A stretch of DNA of 7,269 nt, from positions 1 to 7,269 of the forward strand of contig JAKBAF010000061.1 of assembly GCA_021809305.1 (NCBI GenBank), given 5' to 3'. Positions 1 through 5,632 of the stretch are shown piece by piece. The DNA is from a bacterium. Its GTDB lineage: Bacteria > Chlamydiota > Chlamydiia > Chlamydiales > JAFEGQ01. The stretch's first letter is position 1, and each line of letters starts with the position of its first letter. The notes under the pieces are model-generated. The model made no database searches and had not been told where the DNA came from. It worked only from the letters and a program-made list of their open reading frames with translations. Position numbers and translations under genes: made by a program.

Positions 1-1
1 C

Positions 2-127
2 GAAAGCTATCGCCTGGTGCTCACTGTTTTTCCTCTCATGATGCTGCTTGCCTCTATTGGATCTTTTCTGATCAAGAAGCGGCCACGAAGAGGAGGTGAT
101 AGTGTCGCGTCCAAGAGCTGGCCTTAA
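2..127 (+). CDS. 3' end of a probable integral membrane protein (partial)
   Basis: An open frame enters from the left edge and stops at TAA 125-127, giving the last 41 residues of a protein whose start lies outside the window. The visible part begins ESYRLVLTVF, continues as a hydrophobic stretch of about 20 residues (roughly residues 5-24, including PLMMLLASIGSFLI), and ends in a basic tail with KKRPRR. A final membrane helix followed by a positively charged cytoplasmic tail is typical of secondary transporters such as the major facilitator superfamily, but one helix cannot identify the family. The other two plus-strand frames give nothing comparable. The stop is followed 12 bases later by a strong hairpin, as expected at a gene end. 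It converges with the minus-strand gene at 186-638. That this is a real C-terminus is likely; the transporter label is a guess. Confidence 0.6.
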   Translation, partial: ESYRLVLTVFPLMMLLASIGSFLIKKRPRRGGDSVASKSWP

Positions 128-139
128 AACAAGCGTTTA

Positions 140-183
140 AGAGGCTGAGGAGACGATGGTCAGCCACCGCCTCCTCAGCCTCT
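140..183. terminator. Hairpin between convergent genes, probable bidirectional terminator
   Basis: A perfect 13-base inverted repeat, AGAGGCTGAGGAG at 140-152 and its complement at 171-183, encloses an 18-base loop. The hairpin fills the gap between the stop of the plus-strand gene (127) and the stop of the minus-strand gene (186). The stem is G+C-rich and its position is what a shared terminator needs. Neither side has a clean T-run: on the minus strand the sequence after the stem is TTAAACGCTTGTTTT, which is only moderately T-rich, and the plus side has none. It may therefore act partly as an mRNA 3'-end stabiliser. Confidence 0.6.
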
Positions 184-185
184 AT

Positions 186-638
186 CTAGGCTCGTCGATT
201 GAGCTCGATTGAGAGATCCATCTCAGGCCGCCCTCCCTCCGTATTTAGAGAGAAGCTTATAACCCCTGTGAAGAATTCATGGAACGACCGCCAGTTCTGA
301 CCATCCGAGCTGAAGAGAAAGTCATCGCCCAAGCATCGGATGGTGCAGCCATTTAGGATTTTTAGATTAAGTGGAGAGCAGCTCGCCAGCTCTAGATCAC
401 CCTTTAAGAGTAAATTTAAGGGAAGATCGATGCCTTGAGGACACTCAAGTGCTACCTCTGGGGTCTTTCCGGTAAAGAAAGCCTCAAGTTTCTCTCTTGT
501 CATCTCCTGTAAGCGTACAACCCGAATTCTGCCTGCGGAATAGTTGCTTGTGTTGATCTCTGCTGCGTCTTCAGCGGCAAAGACGAGGGGTGCTCCTGCG
601 AGCGCCATTGTGAGGGCGGTAACTGCAAGTTTGCGCAT
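186..638 (-). CDS. Small exported protein of unknown function under a BlaI-type operator
   Basis: Encodes 150 residues that I do not recognise as a characterised family. The first 21 residues (MRKLAVTALT, then a hydrophobic stretch ending in LVFA before AED) form a clear Sec signal peptide with a type I signal peptidase site near A21-A22, so the mature protein of about 129 residues should be periplasmic or surface-exposed. The mature part has four cysteines (C66, C87, C98, C102), which could form disulfides outside the cytoplasm. It also has a C-terminal half rich in alternating hydrophobic residues (such as DDFLFSSDGQNW) that suggests a beta-rich fold. No SxxK, lysozyme, amidase or beta-lactamase motif is visible. 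The ATG at 636-638 is supported by an AGGAGG site (643-648 on the complement) five bases upstream. A perfect BlaI-type operator touches that site, so the gene is probably the regulated output of the adjacent blaI-blaR1 pair, which lies 75 bases upstream on the same strand. The gene is surely real; the function is unknown. Confidence 0.85.
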   Translation of the reverse strand: MRKLAVTALTMALAGAPLVFAAEDAAEINTSNYSAGRIRVVRLQEMTREKLEAFFTGKTPEVALECPQGIDLPLNLLLKGDLELASCSPLNLKILNGCTIRCLGDDFLFSSDGQNWRSFHEFFTGVISFSLNTEGGRPEMDLSIELNRRA

Positions 639-649
639 AGAGCCTCCTT

Positions 650-665
650 TACTACACGTGTAGTA
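650..665. promoter_or_regulatory. BlaI/MecI-type operator in front of the small exported protein gene
   Basis: TACTACACGTGTAGTA is a perfect 16-base palindrome and matches the general TACTACA...TGTAGTA form of BlaI/MecI operators. It begins 12 bases upstream of the ATG of the minus-strand gene and overlaps the end of its AAAGGAGG ribosome binding site. Read on the minus strand, the extended site AAATACTACACGTGTAGTA includes AATACT (662-667), a possible -10 element. Repressor bound here would block RNA polymerase, and the leader would be only about 15-20 bases. The matching -35 is weak: TTGTCG at 683-688 has a 15-base spacer. A good TTGACA lies at 712-717 but is too far away. The operator identity is strong because the same motif precedes the repressor gene in this window. 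Confidence 0.85.
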
Positions 666-713
666 TTTAAGATAAAAAAAGCCGACAAGGGGCGTAACCC
701 TTAAGCCAGCGTG

Positions 714-1781
714 TCAAAAGATCCAGAACTTTCCGAAGAGAAAGGTCATCGTCACAACTCCAGCTAAGCAGCCACGTAGCCATAACAGGCTCTTAGCTTC
801 CTTTTCCTCCCTCTTTTGGGTCATGATCCGAATGCGACGAGCAACACTACTTGTGTGGACCAAACCGCAGAGGGGTTGCGAAGGAGCAACAATTGCCCCT
901 TTTGCCACCTTTAAGAGAGCTGCTGCTAGCGCTATCCTTGATAGGCCAAATCTGCTGATGCCCCTATCGCACGCCTCTTCCTGGGCCTGTTCGAGGTGCC
1001 TACACCACCACGCTACAGGGATCCACCAGAAGAGGGTCGCAACAAACCGAGCAGCCAATCTCGCCATAGTATCATGCCAGACGACATGGCCGATCTCATG
1101 CGCAACAATTGCCTCGAACTCATCTTGGCTTACCTTCGCTATTAGATCAGCTGGGAATAGAATGCGCCGATGAACAAGACCCGCAGCGCAAGGTATCTGG
1201 ACCACGGATGAAGCTCGCAGCTCGATCTTCAATTTTTGCAGCTCTAAGGAGAGAGGACCATTTACGATAGGACGGCTGCATGGCGTGGATGCGCAAAGGA
1301 TCTCTTTTACACTCCTCACTGATTGATAGAGCCGATAGAGCCAAATCCCACCTAGTATAATGGAGATGGAGGCCATGAAGAGAGTTGTCGCCCTGATCCA
1401 TAATGGATTGAGACAAAGCGCGATGAGGTCAGCTGGTGTGAAGGTTTGGCCGCTATTTAGCGACAATTGGACGCCAGTTGTTAAGGGAAAGAATGGAAAG
1501 GTGCTATGTGGAAAGGCGAGCCAGGCCGAAAGGAGCCGTGATCCTGACTCTGACTCGATTGGATTGATGTTAGCGACCAAGGCCCAACTCGCAAAATCAT
1601 AAAGGAAGAGGTCAATGACGATCTTTAGGAGTGGAAGAGCGAGAAGAATCGCCCTCAGCCTGGTACGCCCCATTCTCAACACCTTTACCAATATGAGGGT
1701 GAGGGTGCCGACGGTTAGAAAAGTTAAAAAGCTATTGACGATGATATTGAAGCCCCAGAGCCAGAAGAGTTCATTTTTCAC
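714..1781 (-). CDS. blaR1: BlaR1/MecR1-family M56 membrane metalloprotease (antirepressor) without a sensor domain
   Basis: A 355-residue zinc metalloprotease of the M56 family. In the known systems, signal perception activates the cytoplasmic protease domain, which leads to cleavage of the BlaI/MecI repressor. The zinc motif is H228-E229-I230-G231-H232, and the third ligand probably comes from E268/E269 in QEEACDR. The preceding CAAGLVHRRILFP segment (residues 198-210) matches the usual block before HExxH in this family. Membrane helices are expected at about 10-33, 44-62, 129-150 and 333-352, with an external loop of about 65 residues between the second and third, like the L2 loop of BlaR1. 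An RR pair (315-316) lies between the zinc domain and the last helix. The protein ends just after that helix, so the extracellular penicillin-binding domain of staphylococcal BlaR1 (about 585 residues) is absent. The start is GTG 1779-1781 with GAGGAG (1788-1793 on the complement) six bases upstream, and it overlaps the blaI stop as GTGA, indicating translational coupling. Family certain; the symbol is by family resemblance only. Confidence 0.9.
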   Translation of the reverse strand: MKNELFWLWGFNIIVNSFLTFLTVGTLTLILVKVLRMGRTRLRAILLALPLLKIVIDLFLYDFASWALVANINPIESESGSRLLSAWLAFPHSTFPFFPLTTGVQLSLNSGQTFTPADLIALCLNPLWIRATTLFMASISIILGGIWLYRLYQSVRSVKEILCASTPCSRPIVNGPLSLELQKLKIELRASSVVQIPCAAGLVHRRILFPADLIAKVSQDEFEAIVAHEIGHVVWHDTMARLAARFVATLFWWIPVAWWCRHLEQAQEEACDRGISRFGLSRIALAAALLKVAKGAIVAPSQPLCGLVHTSSVARRIRIMTQKREEKEAKSLLWLRGCLAGVVTMTFLFGKFWIF

Positions 1782-2164
1782 GGAGCGCTCCTCGATTCTC
1801 TGATCTCTCTGATGAGCTCTTCCATTTTTGCGAGCTCCTCATCTGAAATTGCATCGCCGGAATCGATTAGATAGCTCATCATGGGAGCGAGTTTTCCACC
1901 GAATATTTTTTGGCGTAATCTGTCCAATAGGCTTTGGTGAGAGGGTCTACTTGCTTTGTTGAGCCGGTAGTTAAAGTGCTGCCCACAACGCTCTCTGATA
2001 AGGTGCTGCTTTTCAACCAGGCGGTTCATGACGGTCATGATTGTCGTGTACTTATCTTCCCCGTCGAACGTCTCTAAGACCTCTCGAACGCTCAATTGCT
2101 TGCGGTCAGCAAGAAGTTTCAAGATTGCAAGCTCAAGCTCCCCAAAACCGCGTTTTTTCCCCAT
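1778..2164 (-). CDS. blaI: BlaI/MecI-family transcriptional repressor
   Basis: A 128-residue winged-helix repressor of the BlaI/MecI/CopY family. Residues 5-70 form the DNA-binding domain: GELELAILKLLAD opens it, SVREVLETF is the next helix, and YTTIMTVMNRLVEK (39-52) is the recognition-helix block that is the hallmark of the family, followed by the wing at about 56-68 (RERCGQHFNYRL). The C-terminal half (75-128) is helical and corresponds to the dimerisation region, which contains the cleavage site used by BlaR1-type proteases in staphylococci (near residue 101); an equivalent bond here would lie around SYLIDSG. The ATG at 2162-2164 has AAGGAG (2172-2177 on the complement) seven bases upstream. 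The gene is first in the operon and overlaps blaR1 by four bases. Its own promoter carries a BlaI-type operator, so it should be autorepressed. The second operator, before the exported protein gene, defines the rest of a minimal regulon. I see no metal-binding CxC tail of the CopY kind. Confidence 0.93.
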   Translation of the reverse strand: MGKKRGFGELELAILKLLADRKQLSVREVLETFDGEDKYTTIMTVMNRLVEKQHLIRERCGQHFNYRLNKASRPSHQSLLDRLRQKIFGGKLAPMMSYLIDSGDAISDEELAKMEELIREIRESRSAP

Positions 2165-2181
2165 CTATCCACTCCTTGAAG

Positions 2182-2193
2182 TTTGCGCGCAAA
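2182..2193. repeat. Perfect 12-base palindrome in the blaI leader
   Basis: TTTGCGCGCAAA is self-complementary over all 12 bases. It lies between the BlaI operator (two bases away) and the blaI ribosome binding site, so it would fall inside the 5' leader if transcription starts near 2201. It could be a binding site for a second regulator, or could fold into a short RNA hairpin (UUUG/CAAA with a CGCG loop) just before the Shine-Dalgarno. A chance palindrome of this length cannot be excluded. The operator at 650-665 has no such neighbour. Confidence 0.4.
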
Positions 2194-2195
2194 GC

Positions 2196-2211
2196 TACTA
2201 CACAAGTAGTA
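2196..2211. promoter_or_regulatory. BlaI/MecI-type operator in front of blaI
   Basis: TACTACACAAGTAGTA has perfect 6-base arms (TACTAC and GTAGTA) around a 4-base centre. On the minus strand the extended site AAATACTACTTGTGTAGTA differs from the other operator (650-668) only in the two central bases. It overlaps the proposed -10 of the blaI promoter, which fits classical autorepression. It also lies in the 178-base divergent region shared with the CADD gene, starting 132 bases upstream of that gene, so an effect on the plus-strand promoter is possible but not shown. Confidence 0.85.
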
Positions 2212-2236
2212 TTTCGTCAAGACTTGCAAGTGTCAA
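2208..2236 (-). promoter_or_regulatory. Predicted sigma70-type promoter for the blaI-blaR1 operon
   Basis: Read on the minus strand, a consensus -35 TTGACA (2231-2236) is followed after exactly 17 bases by AATACT (2208-2213), a four-of-six match to the -10 consensus that overlaps the BlaI operator. Transcription would start near 2201, giving a leader of about 37 bases. The perfect -35 and spacing make this the best promoter in the window. The same AATACT recurs within the other operator. Confidence 0.6.
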
Positions 2237-2342
2237 TGCATCCATCCAAGGCCTAGACAAATGGGTCTACCATAGGGCACAATCGCGGAGCGCGTAGGTT
2301 GTCTACTATCTTCTTGATGTCGTTCTAATAGGGAGTCTGTTT

Positions 2343-3038
2343 ATGGAAATGCCATGTGATCTTTTTCTCCAAGATCTTGATCTGCTGATTCAATCAAAAC
2401 ACCTGCTAAACCACCCTTTTTACCAAGCTTGGTCAAGGGGAGAGCTCTCTTTCGAATGCCTTCGGGAGTATGCTAAAGAGTACTACCACCACGTGGGCCT
2501 CTTCCCAACCTACCTATCCGCCCTCCACTCCCATACAGCCGATCCTCTGACCCGTAGAACGCTTCTTCAAAACCTCATTGAAGAAGAGGCTGGATCGCCC
2601 AACCACCCCGACCTTTGGCGAGAGTTCGCGCTAGAACTTGGGGTCACGCATGAAGAGCTCGCTCACCATCAGCCAATGAAAGAGATGCACGATCTTGTCT
2701 CAACCTTTCAGGCCGTTTGTGCGAAGGAGACAACTGGTGAAGGGATAGCTGCATTGTACGCCTATGAGAGTCAGATTCCTGAGATTTGCATCTCTAAGAT
2801 CGATGGCCTTAAAGAGCACTACGGCATGCAAAACCCAAAGGGGTGGAGATACTTTAGTGTTCACATTGCAGCAGATAAGGAGCACGCCGCTCAGGAGAGA
2901 GAGCTCCTCAAGAGCTATGTTACTCCAGATAATCAAGCAGAAATCAAGGCCACTACCGCCCGCATTCTAGACGTGCTATGGAATTTTCTTTCGGGAATGT
3001 GCGAGCGACATGGGATCGCTACTTGCATGGCTTCCTAA
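2343..3038 (+). CDS. CADD-family self-sacrificing p-aminobenzoate synthase
   Basis: A 231-residue heme-oxygenase-fold protein of the TenA/PqqC/CADD superfamily, most like Chlamydia trachomatis CADD (CT610). That protein makes p-aminobenzoate for folate from one of its own tyrosines, with a lysine side chain as nitrogen donor, on a dinuclear metal centre using oxygen. All expected dimetal ligands are present: E81, H88, E142, H174, D178 and H181. So are the residues implicated in the self-sacrificing chemistry (Y27, Y43 and K152), at the same numbers as I recall for C. trachomatis CADD. The name comes from reported binding to host death-domain proteins; whether this protein does that cannot be read from sequence. 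The ATG at 2343 has AGGGAG (2330-2335) seven bases upstream. It is divergent from blaI across 178 bases and has no folate gene beside it. In Chlamydia the gene is near folate genes, so this placement differs. Family and catalytic competence are well supported. Confidence 0.92.
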   Translation: MEMPCDLFLQDLDLLIQSKHLLNHPFYQAWSRGELSFECLREYAKEYYHHVGLFPTYLSALHSHTADPLTRRTLLQNLIEEEAGSPNHPDLWREFALELGVTHEELAHHQPMKEMHDLVSTFQAVCAKETTGEGIAALYAYESQIPEICISKIDGLKEHYGMQNPKGWRYFSVHIAADKEHAAQERELLKSYVTPDNQAEIKATTARILDVLWNFLSGMCERHGIATCMAS

Positions 3039-3119
3039 AAGTAGATTTAAAGAAGGTTGGAAGGATTTTCGTTTTGGTTTAAACTCCCCTGGCGCTTCTA
3101 TTAGCTCTAGGTTGATCTT

Positions 3120-4220
3120 ATGGCAATTCGGCTAAAATCGTTTCTATTTGCAGCCCTCCTCTGCTCCTCCCTGCTGTATGGGGAGGATCTCTCATATTCT
3201 GATTTTCTAAAAAATATAGAAGAGAGGCAAGTTGGGGCGGCTCGAGAGGTTTTAGCCGATCTATGCCCTCAAGAAGAACTCTGGAATGACCTTCTCTTTA
3301 GCGAAATGGTGGGAGGGTTAACACGAGCAAGGCTCTATTCCTGCGATTTAAATGGTAAAAGCTACGTATTCCGGTTCCTTGATCCTCGGAAGTCAGATGA
3401 TTTTCGTAAGGGCGAGATCGCGGCGCTAAGAACCGCAAGTGATCTAGCCATTGCGCCTATCTGTCTTGCTGCAGATCACGACTCGCTGCTGACTGTTATG
3501 CCCTTCGTTAAGGGCCACCCTCTTTGCCGCCACGATTTGGACAATAAGGAGCCCATTCGCCGCCTAGGCGAGTCTGTAGCCTCTCTCCACAACTATTCAG
3601 GGCGCTATCCGACAAGGATCACGACGATCGAGAAGATAGAGGAGCACTATCGAAAGGGGGTGGAAGGCGGCGTTGCCTATCCAACTGGCTTTGGCGAGTC
3701 GGTTAGGAGCTTGCGAAGAGGTGAGATTTCATCTCCGCTTGTGCCCTGCCATGGAGACTTGCACCCTGCGAATATCCTGGTTGACGAGGATCGGGTTACC
3801 ATTATTGACTGGACATGCGCCACTTGGGATGATCCATTTTCAGATTTGAGCCTCATCGCCGTCTGTGCGAACATGACATGTGATCAGGAGGAGATCCTTC
3901 TAAGCGCCTATTATGGCAGGGCGCCAACAGCAGAGGAGCGATCAAGGCTTAAAGCCGGGAAATTAAAGGTCTACCTCTTAACGGCGGCTATCTGGTTCCG
4001 CTGTTCTGAGGATCCAGAGGATAAAAAAATAAACTATCATGAACGGGTCTCTAAGTTAGATGCTCAACTCAGCTCGCCAGATCTAAAAAAGGCCGAAGAG
4101 TACTTGCGTGAGGGGCGGATGGCCAATCTCAAGTCTGATCCCCGAGAAGAGGTCAGGCTATATGCCATTAGTTTCTATAAAGCCTTCTTGGAAAATGTGG
4201 AACAAAAGGATCATATCTAG
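3120..4220 (+). CDS. LicA/choline-kinase-like phosphotransferase with an N-terminal signal peptide
   Basis: A 366-residue APH/choline-kinase-fold phosphotransferase. After an N-terminal lobe containing YVFRFLDPR (82-90) and a helix with E99, residues 107-135 (LAIAPICLAADHDSLLTVMP, then FVKGHPL) match the hinge region of LicA-type choline kinases. The catalytic loop is C-HGDLHPANIL (H211, D213, N218) and the metal-binding segment is IIDW (D230, W231), so the active site looks intact. The substrate is inferred only as a small alcohol or amine such as choline, ethanolamine or a sugar. Unusually, residues 1-21 (MAIRLKSFLFAALLCSSLLY, then G) look like a Sec signal peptide, with cleavage near G21-E22; a cysteine (C15) is present but not in a good lipobox. 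An exported kinase would need ATP outside the cytoplasm. The start is ATG with only a weak AGG (3109-3111) upstream. No later in-frame ATG precedes M63, which is inside the kinase fold. Fold certain, export likely, substrate unknown. Confidence 0.85.
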   Translation: MAIRLKSFLFAALLCSSLLYGEDLSYSDFLKNIEERQVGAAREVLADLCPQEELWNDLLFSEMVGGLTRARLYSCDLNGKSYVFRFLDPRKSDDFRKGEIAALRTASDLAIAPICLAADHDSLLTVMPFVKGHPLCRHDLDNKEPIRRLGESVASLHNYSGRYPTRITTIEKIEEHYRKGVEGGVAYPTGFGESVRSLRRGEISSPLVPCHGDLHPANILVDEDRVTIIDWTCATWDDPFSDLSLIAVCANMTCDQEEILLSAYYGRAPTAEERSRLKAGKLKVYLLTAAIWFRCSEDPEDKKINYHERVSKLDAQLSSPDLKKAEEYLREGRMANLKSDPREEVRLYAISFYKAFLENVEQKDHI

Positions 4221-4229
4221 CGTCGGCAA

Positions 4230-4260
4230 CCGATATTTTATCGCGAGAGAAAATTATCGG
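4230..4260 (+). repeat. Bulged hairpin just downstream of the phosphotransferase stop
   Basis: CCGATATTTT (4230-4239) can pair with AAAATTATCGG (4250-4260), giving ten base pairs with one bulged T and a 10-base loop. It starts ten bases after the stop codon, a position suited to a terminator or 3'-end stabilising hairpin. It lacks a following T-run and the stem is A+T-rich, so the terminator reading is weak. Confidence 0.35.
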
Positions 4261-4375
4261 ACAAAAAGCCGTGCAGTAAGATGTCTACCTGTAGTACAAT
4301 GATTTTCCTTAGCTTTCCTGAACAAGTTTAAAAGGGGCCGCGCTCGAATAGATCGACGTTCCCACTGGGTATATA

Positions 4376-5632
4376 ATGACAATATTTAAAGATCTCGAGC
4401 CGCCTACCGCACTTTCGAATGAGTTGCCAGCAGGATTTGTGGCATCATTTGAGCACCTCGGACTGCCTGTCGCTTTAGTAGAATCACTTAAGGGCATGCA
4501 AATCACGATTCCAACGCCAATTCAAACGGCAACAATCCCTGCAGCACTCAAGGGACAAGACGTCTTGGCTTCTGCGCAAACAGGGACAGGAAAGACCGTT
4601 GCTTACTCGATCCCTCTAATCATGAAGTTATCCTTGAGTCGCCAGAGCTCGGCGCTCATCTTAACCCCAACGAGGGAGCTCGCGGTGCAGGTGCAACAGA
4701 CGTTGAACCGCATATTGGGAGCAGCCGCCTTTAAGACAACGCTCTTGATTGGAGGGGCACCGATGTTCAGACAGATGGCCGAGCTTAAGCGCCGTCCACA
4801 GCTAATCGTCGGTACTCCTGGGCGTATCACGGACCATCTCGAGCGCGGGAGCCTTGTCTTGAATGAGACACGCTTCCTCATCATTGATGAAGCGGACCGT
4901 ATGCTCGACATGGGTTTTGGGATTCAACTGGAGAAGATTGCTGAATACCTTCCACAGGTGCGACAAACCTTGATGTTCTCAGCCACACTTCCGCCAAATA
5001 TTGATCGCTTATCGAGTAAATACCTAATTGATCCTCAGCGCATTACCATTGGTACCGCGCAGGAGGCTGCCCCTAAGATTAAGCAAGAGATCATTCACCT
5101 AAAAGCGGCGGAAAAGCTCCCTGAACTCTTAAAACAGCTCGAGCAAAGGGAGGGCTCGATTATCATATTTGCTAAAACCAAGCGTGGTGCCGAGCATCTA
5201 TGTAAAAGACTCCAAGAGCATGGTCACAGCGCAGATGCTATCCACGGTGATCTTCCGCAAAGAGGCCGTGACCGGGTCATTCGAGAATTTCGCGCGGGTA
5301 TGATTCGGGTAATTGTCGGAACTGACGTCTTAGCTCGTGGGCTGGATATCCCTCATGTCATGCACGTTATTAACTACGATCTGCCTCAATCGCCTGACGA
5401 CTACATTCGCCGTATTGGGCGAACAGGGCGGGCAGGGGCAGAGGGGAATTCACTCTGCCTTGTAGCACCAGAGGATGATCTCAAATGGAGAGCCATAGCC
5501 AGGTTAATCGATCCGCAAGGAGCCAACCGTGATAGTCGTGCGCCTCGGCCATCTAGAGCTCCACTTGGTAGACCCCAAAAGCGGCCGTTTAGGAGCGCTC
5601 CCCAAGGCCGCCCACGCCGCTATGGGAGCTAG
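4376..5632 (+). CDS. DEAD-box ATP-dependent RNA helicase, RhlE-like
   Basis: A complete 418-residue superfamily 2 RNA helicase that uses ATP to unwind short RNA duplexes, in roles such as ribosome assembly or mRNA decay at low temperature. The motifs are all present in order: Q motif (F25 to Q50, TPIQ), motif I AQTGTGKT (67-74), Ia PTREL (98-102), GG (126-127), Ib TPGR (147-150), II DEAD (171-174), III SAT (202-204), IV IIFAKT (263-268), V TDVLARGLDIP (316-326) and VI YIRRIGRTGRAG (343-354). Residues 384-418 are a basic tail with repeated RP/RA dipeptides, as in RhlE-type proteins, for RNA binding. The ATG is the first start after an in-frame stop at 4349-4351 but lacks a good Shine-Dalgarno. 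GTG 4439-4441 (residue 22), behind a close AGGA, is an alternative that would still keep the Q motif. TACAAT at 4295-4300 is a possible -10. The stop overlaps that of the opposing antiporter gene. Confidence 0.95.
   Translation: MTIFKDLEPPTALSNELPAGFVASFEHLGLPVALVESLKGMQITIPTPIQTATIPAALKGQDVLASAQTGTGKTVAYSIPLIMKLSLSRQSSALILTPTRELAVQVQQTLNRILGAAAFKTTLLIGGAPMFRQMAELKRRPQLIVGTPGRITDHLERGSLVLNETRFLIIDEADRMLDMGFGIQLEKIAEYLPQVRQTLMFSATLPPNIDRLSSKYLIDPQRITIGTAQEAAPKIKQEIIHLKAAEKLPELLKQLEQREGSIIIFAKTKRGAEHLCKRLQEHGHSADAIHGDLPQRGRDRVIREFRAGMIRVIVGTDVLARGLDIPHVMHVINYDLPQSPDDYIRRIGRTGRAGAEGNSLCLVAPEDDLKWRAIARLIDPQGANRDSRAPRPSRAPLGRPQKRPFRSAPQGRPRRYGS

Noticed and set aside
197..215. Short tandem repeat TCGATTGAG twice
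   Set aside because: It encodes the C-terminal residues of the exported protein (ELNRRA region) and has only two copies.
186..638. Beta-lactamase as the product of the BlaI-controlled gene
   Set aside because: The protein is only 150 residues and lacks SxxK, SDN, KTG or zinc beta-lactamase motifs.
712..717. TTGACA as the -35 of the exported protein promoter
   Set aside because: The motif is a perfect consensus but lies 44 bases from the operator-borne AATACT, too far for one promoter, and no -10 is seen at 16-18 bases. It overlaps the blaR1 stop codon.
823..1173. Plus-strand open frame of 116 codons
   Set aside because: It lies wholly antisense to the M56 protease gene, has an unlikely composition rich in Arg, Ala and Ser, and shows no domain or ribosome binding site.
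1147..1416. Minus-strand open frame of 89 codons inside the protease gene
   Set aside because: It is an alternative frame of blaR1, whose own frame carries the HEIGH motif and continuous family similarity.
2028..2297. Plus-strand open frames opposite blaI and its promoter
   Set aside because: They run antisense to the BlaI recognition-helix codons and through the operator, with no coding character.
3074..3102. TTGGTT-17-TCTATT as promoter of the phosphotransferase gene
   Set aside because: The spacing is right but the hexamers match only three and four of six positions, too weak to annotate.
4221..4375. Possible tRNA or small RNA gene between the phosphotransferase and the helicase
   Set aside because: No cloverleaf, T-loop GTTCRA box or acceptor stem could be found; only the bulged hairpin at 4230-4260 stands out.
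4603..4911. Minus-strand open frame of 102 codons
   Set aside because: It is antisense to helicase motifs I to II, so it is a shadow of that gene.
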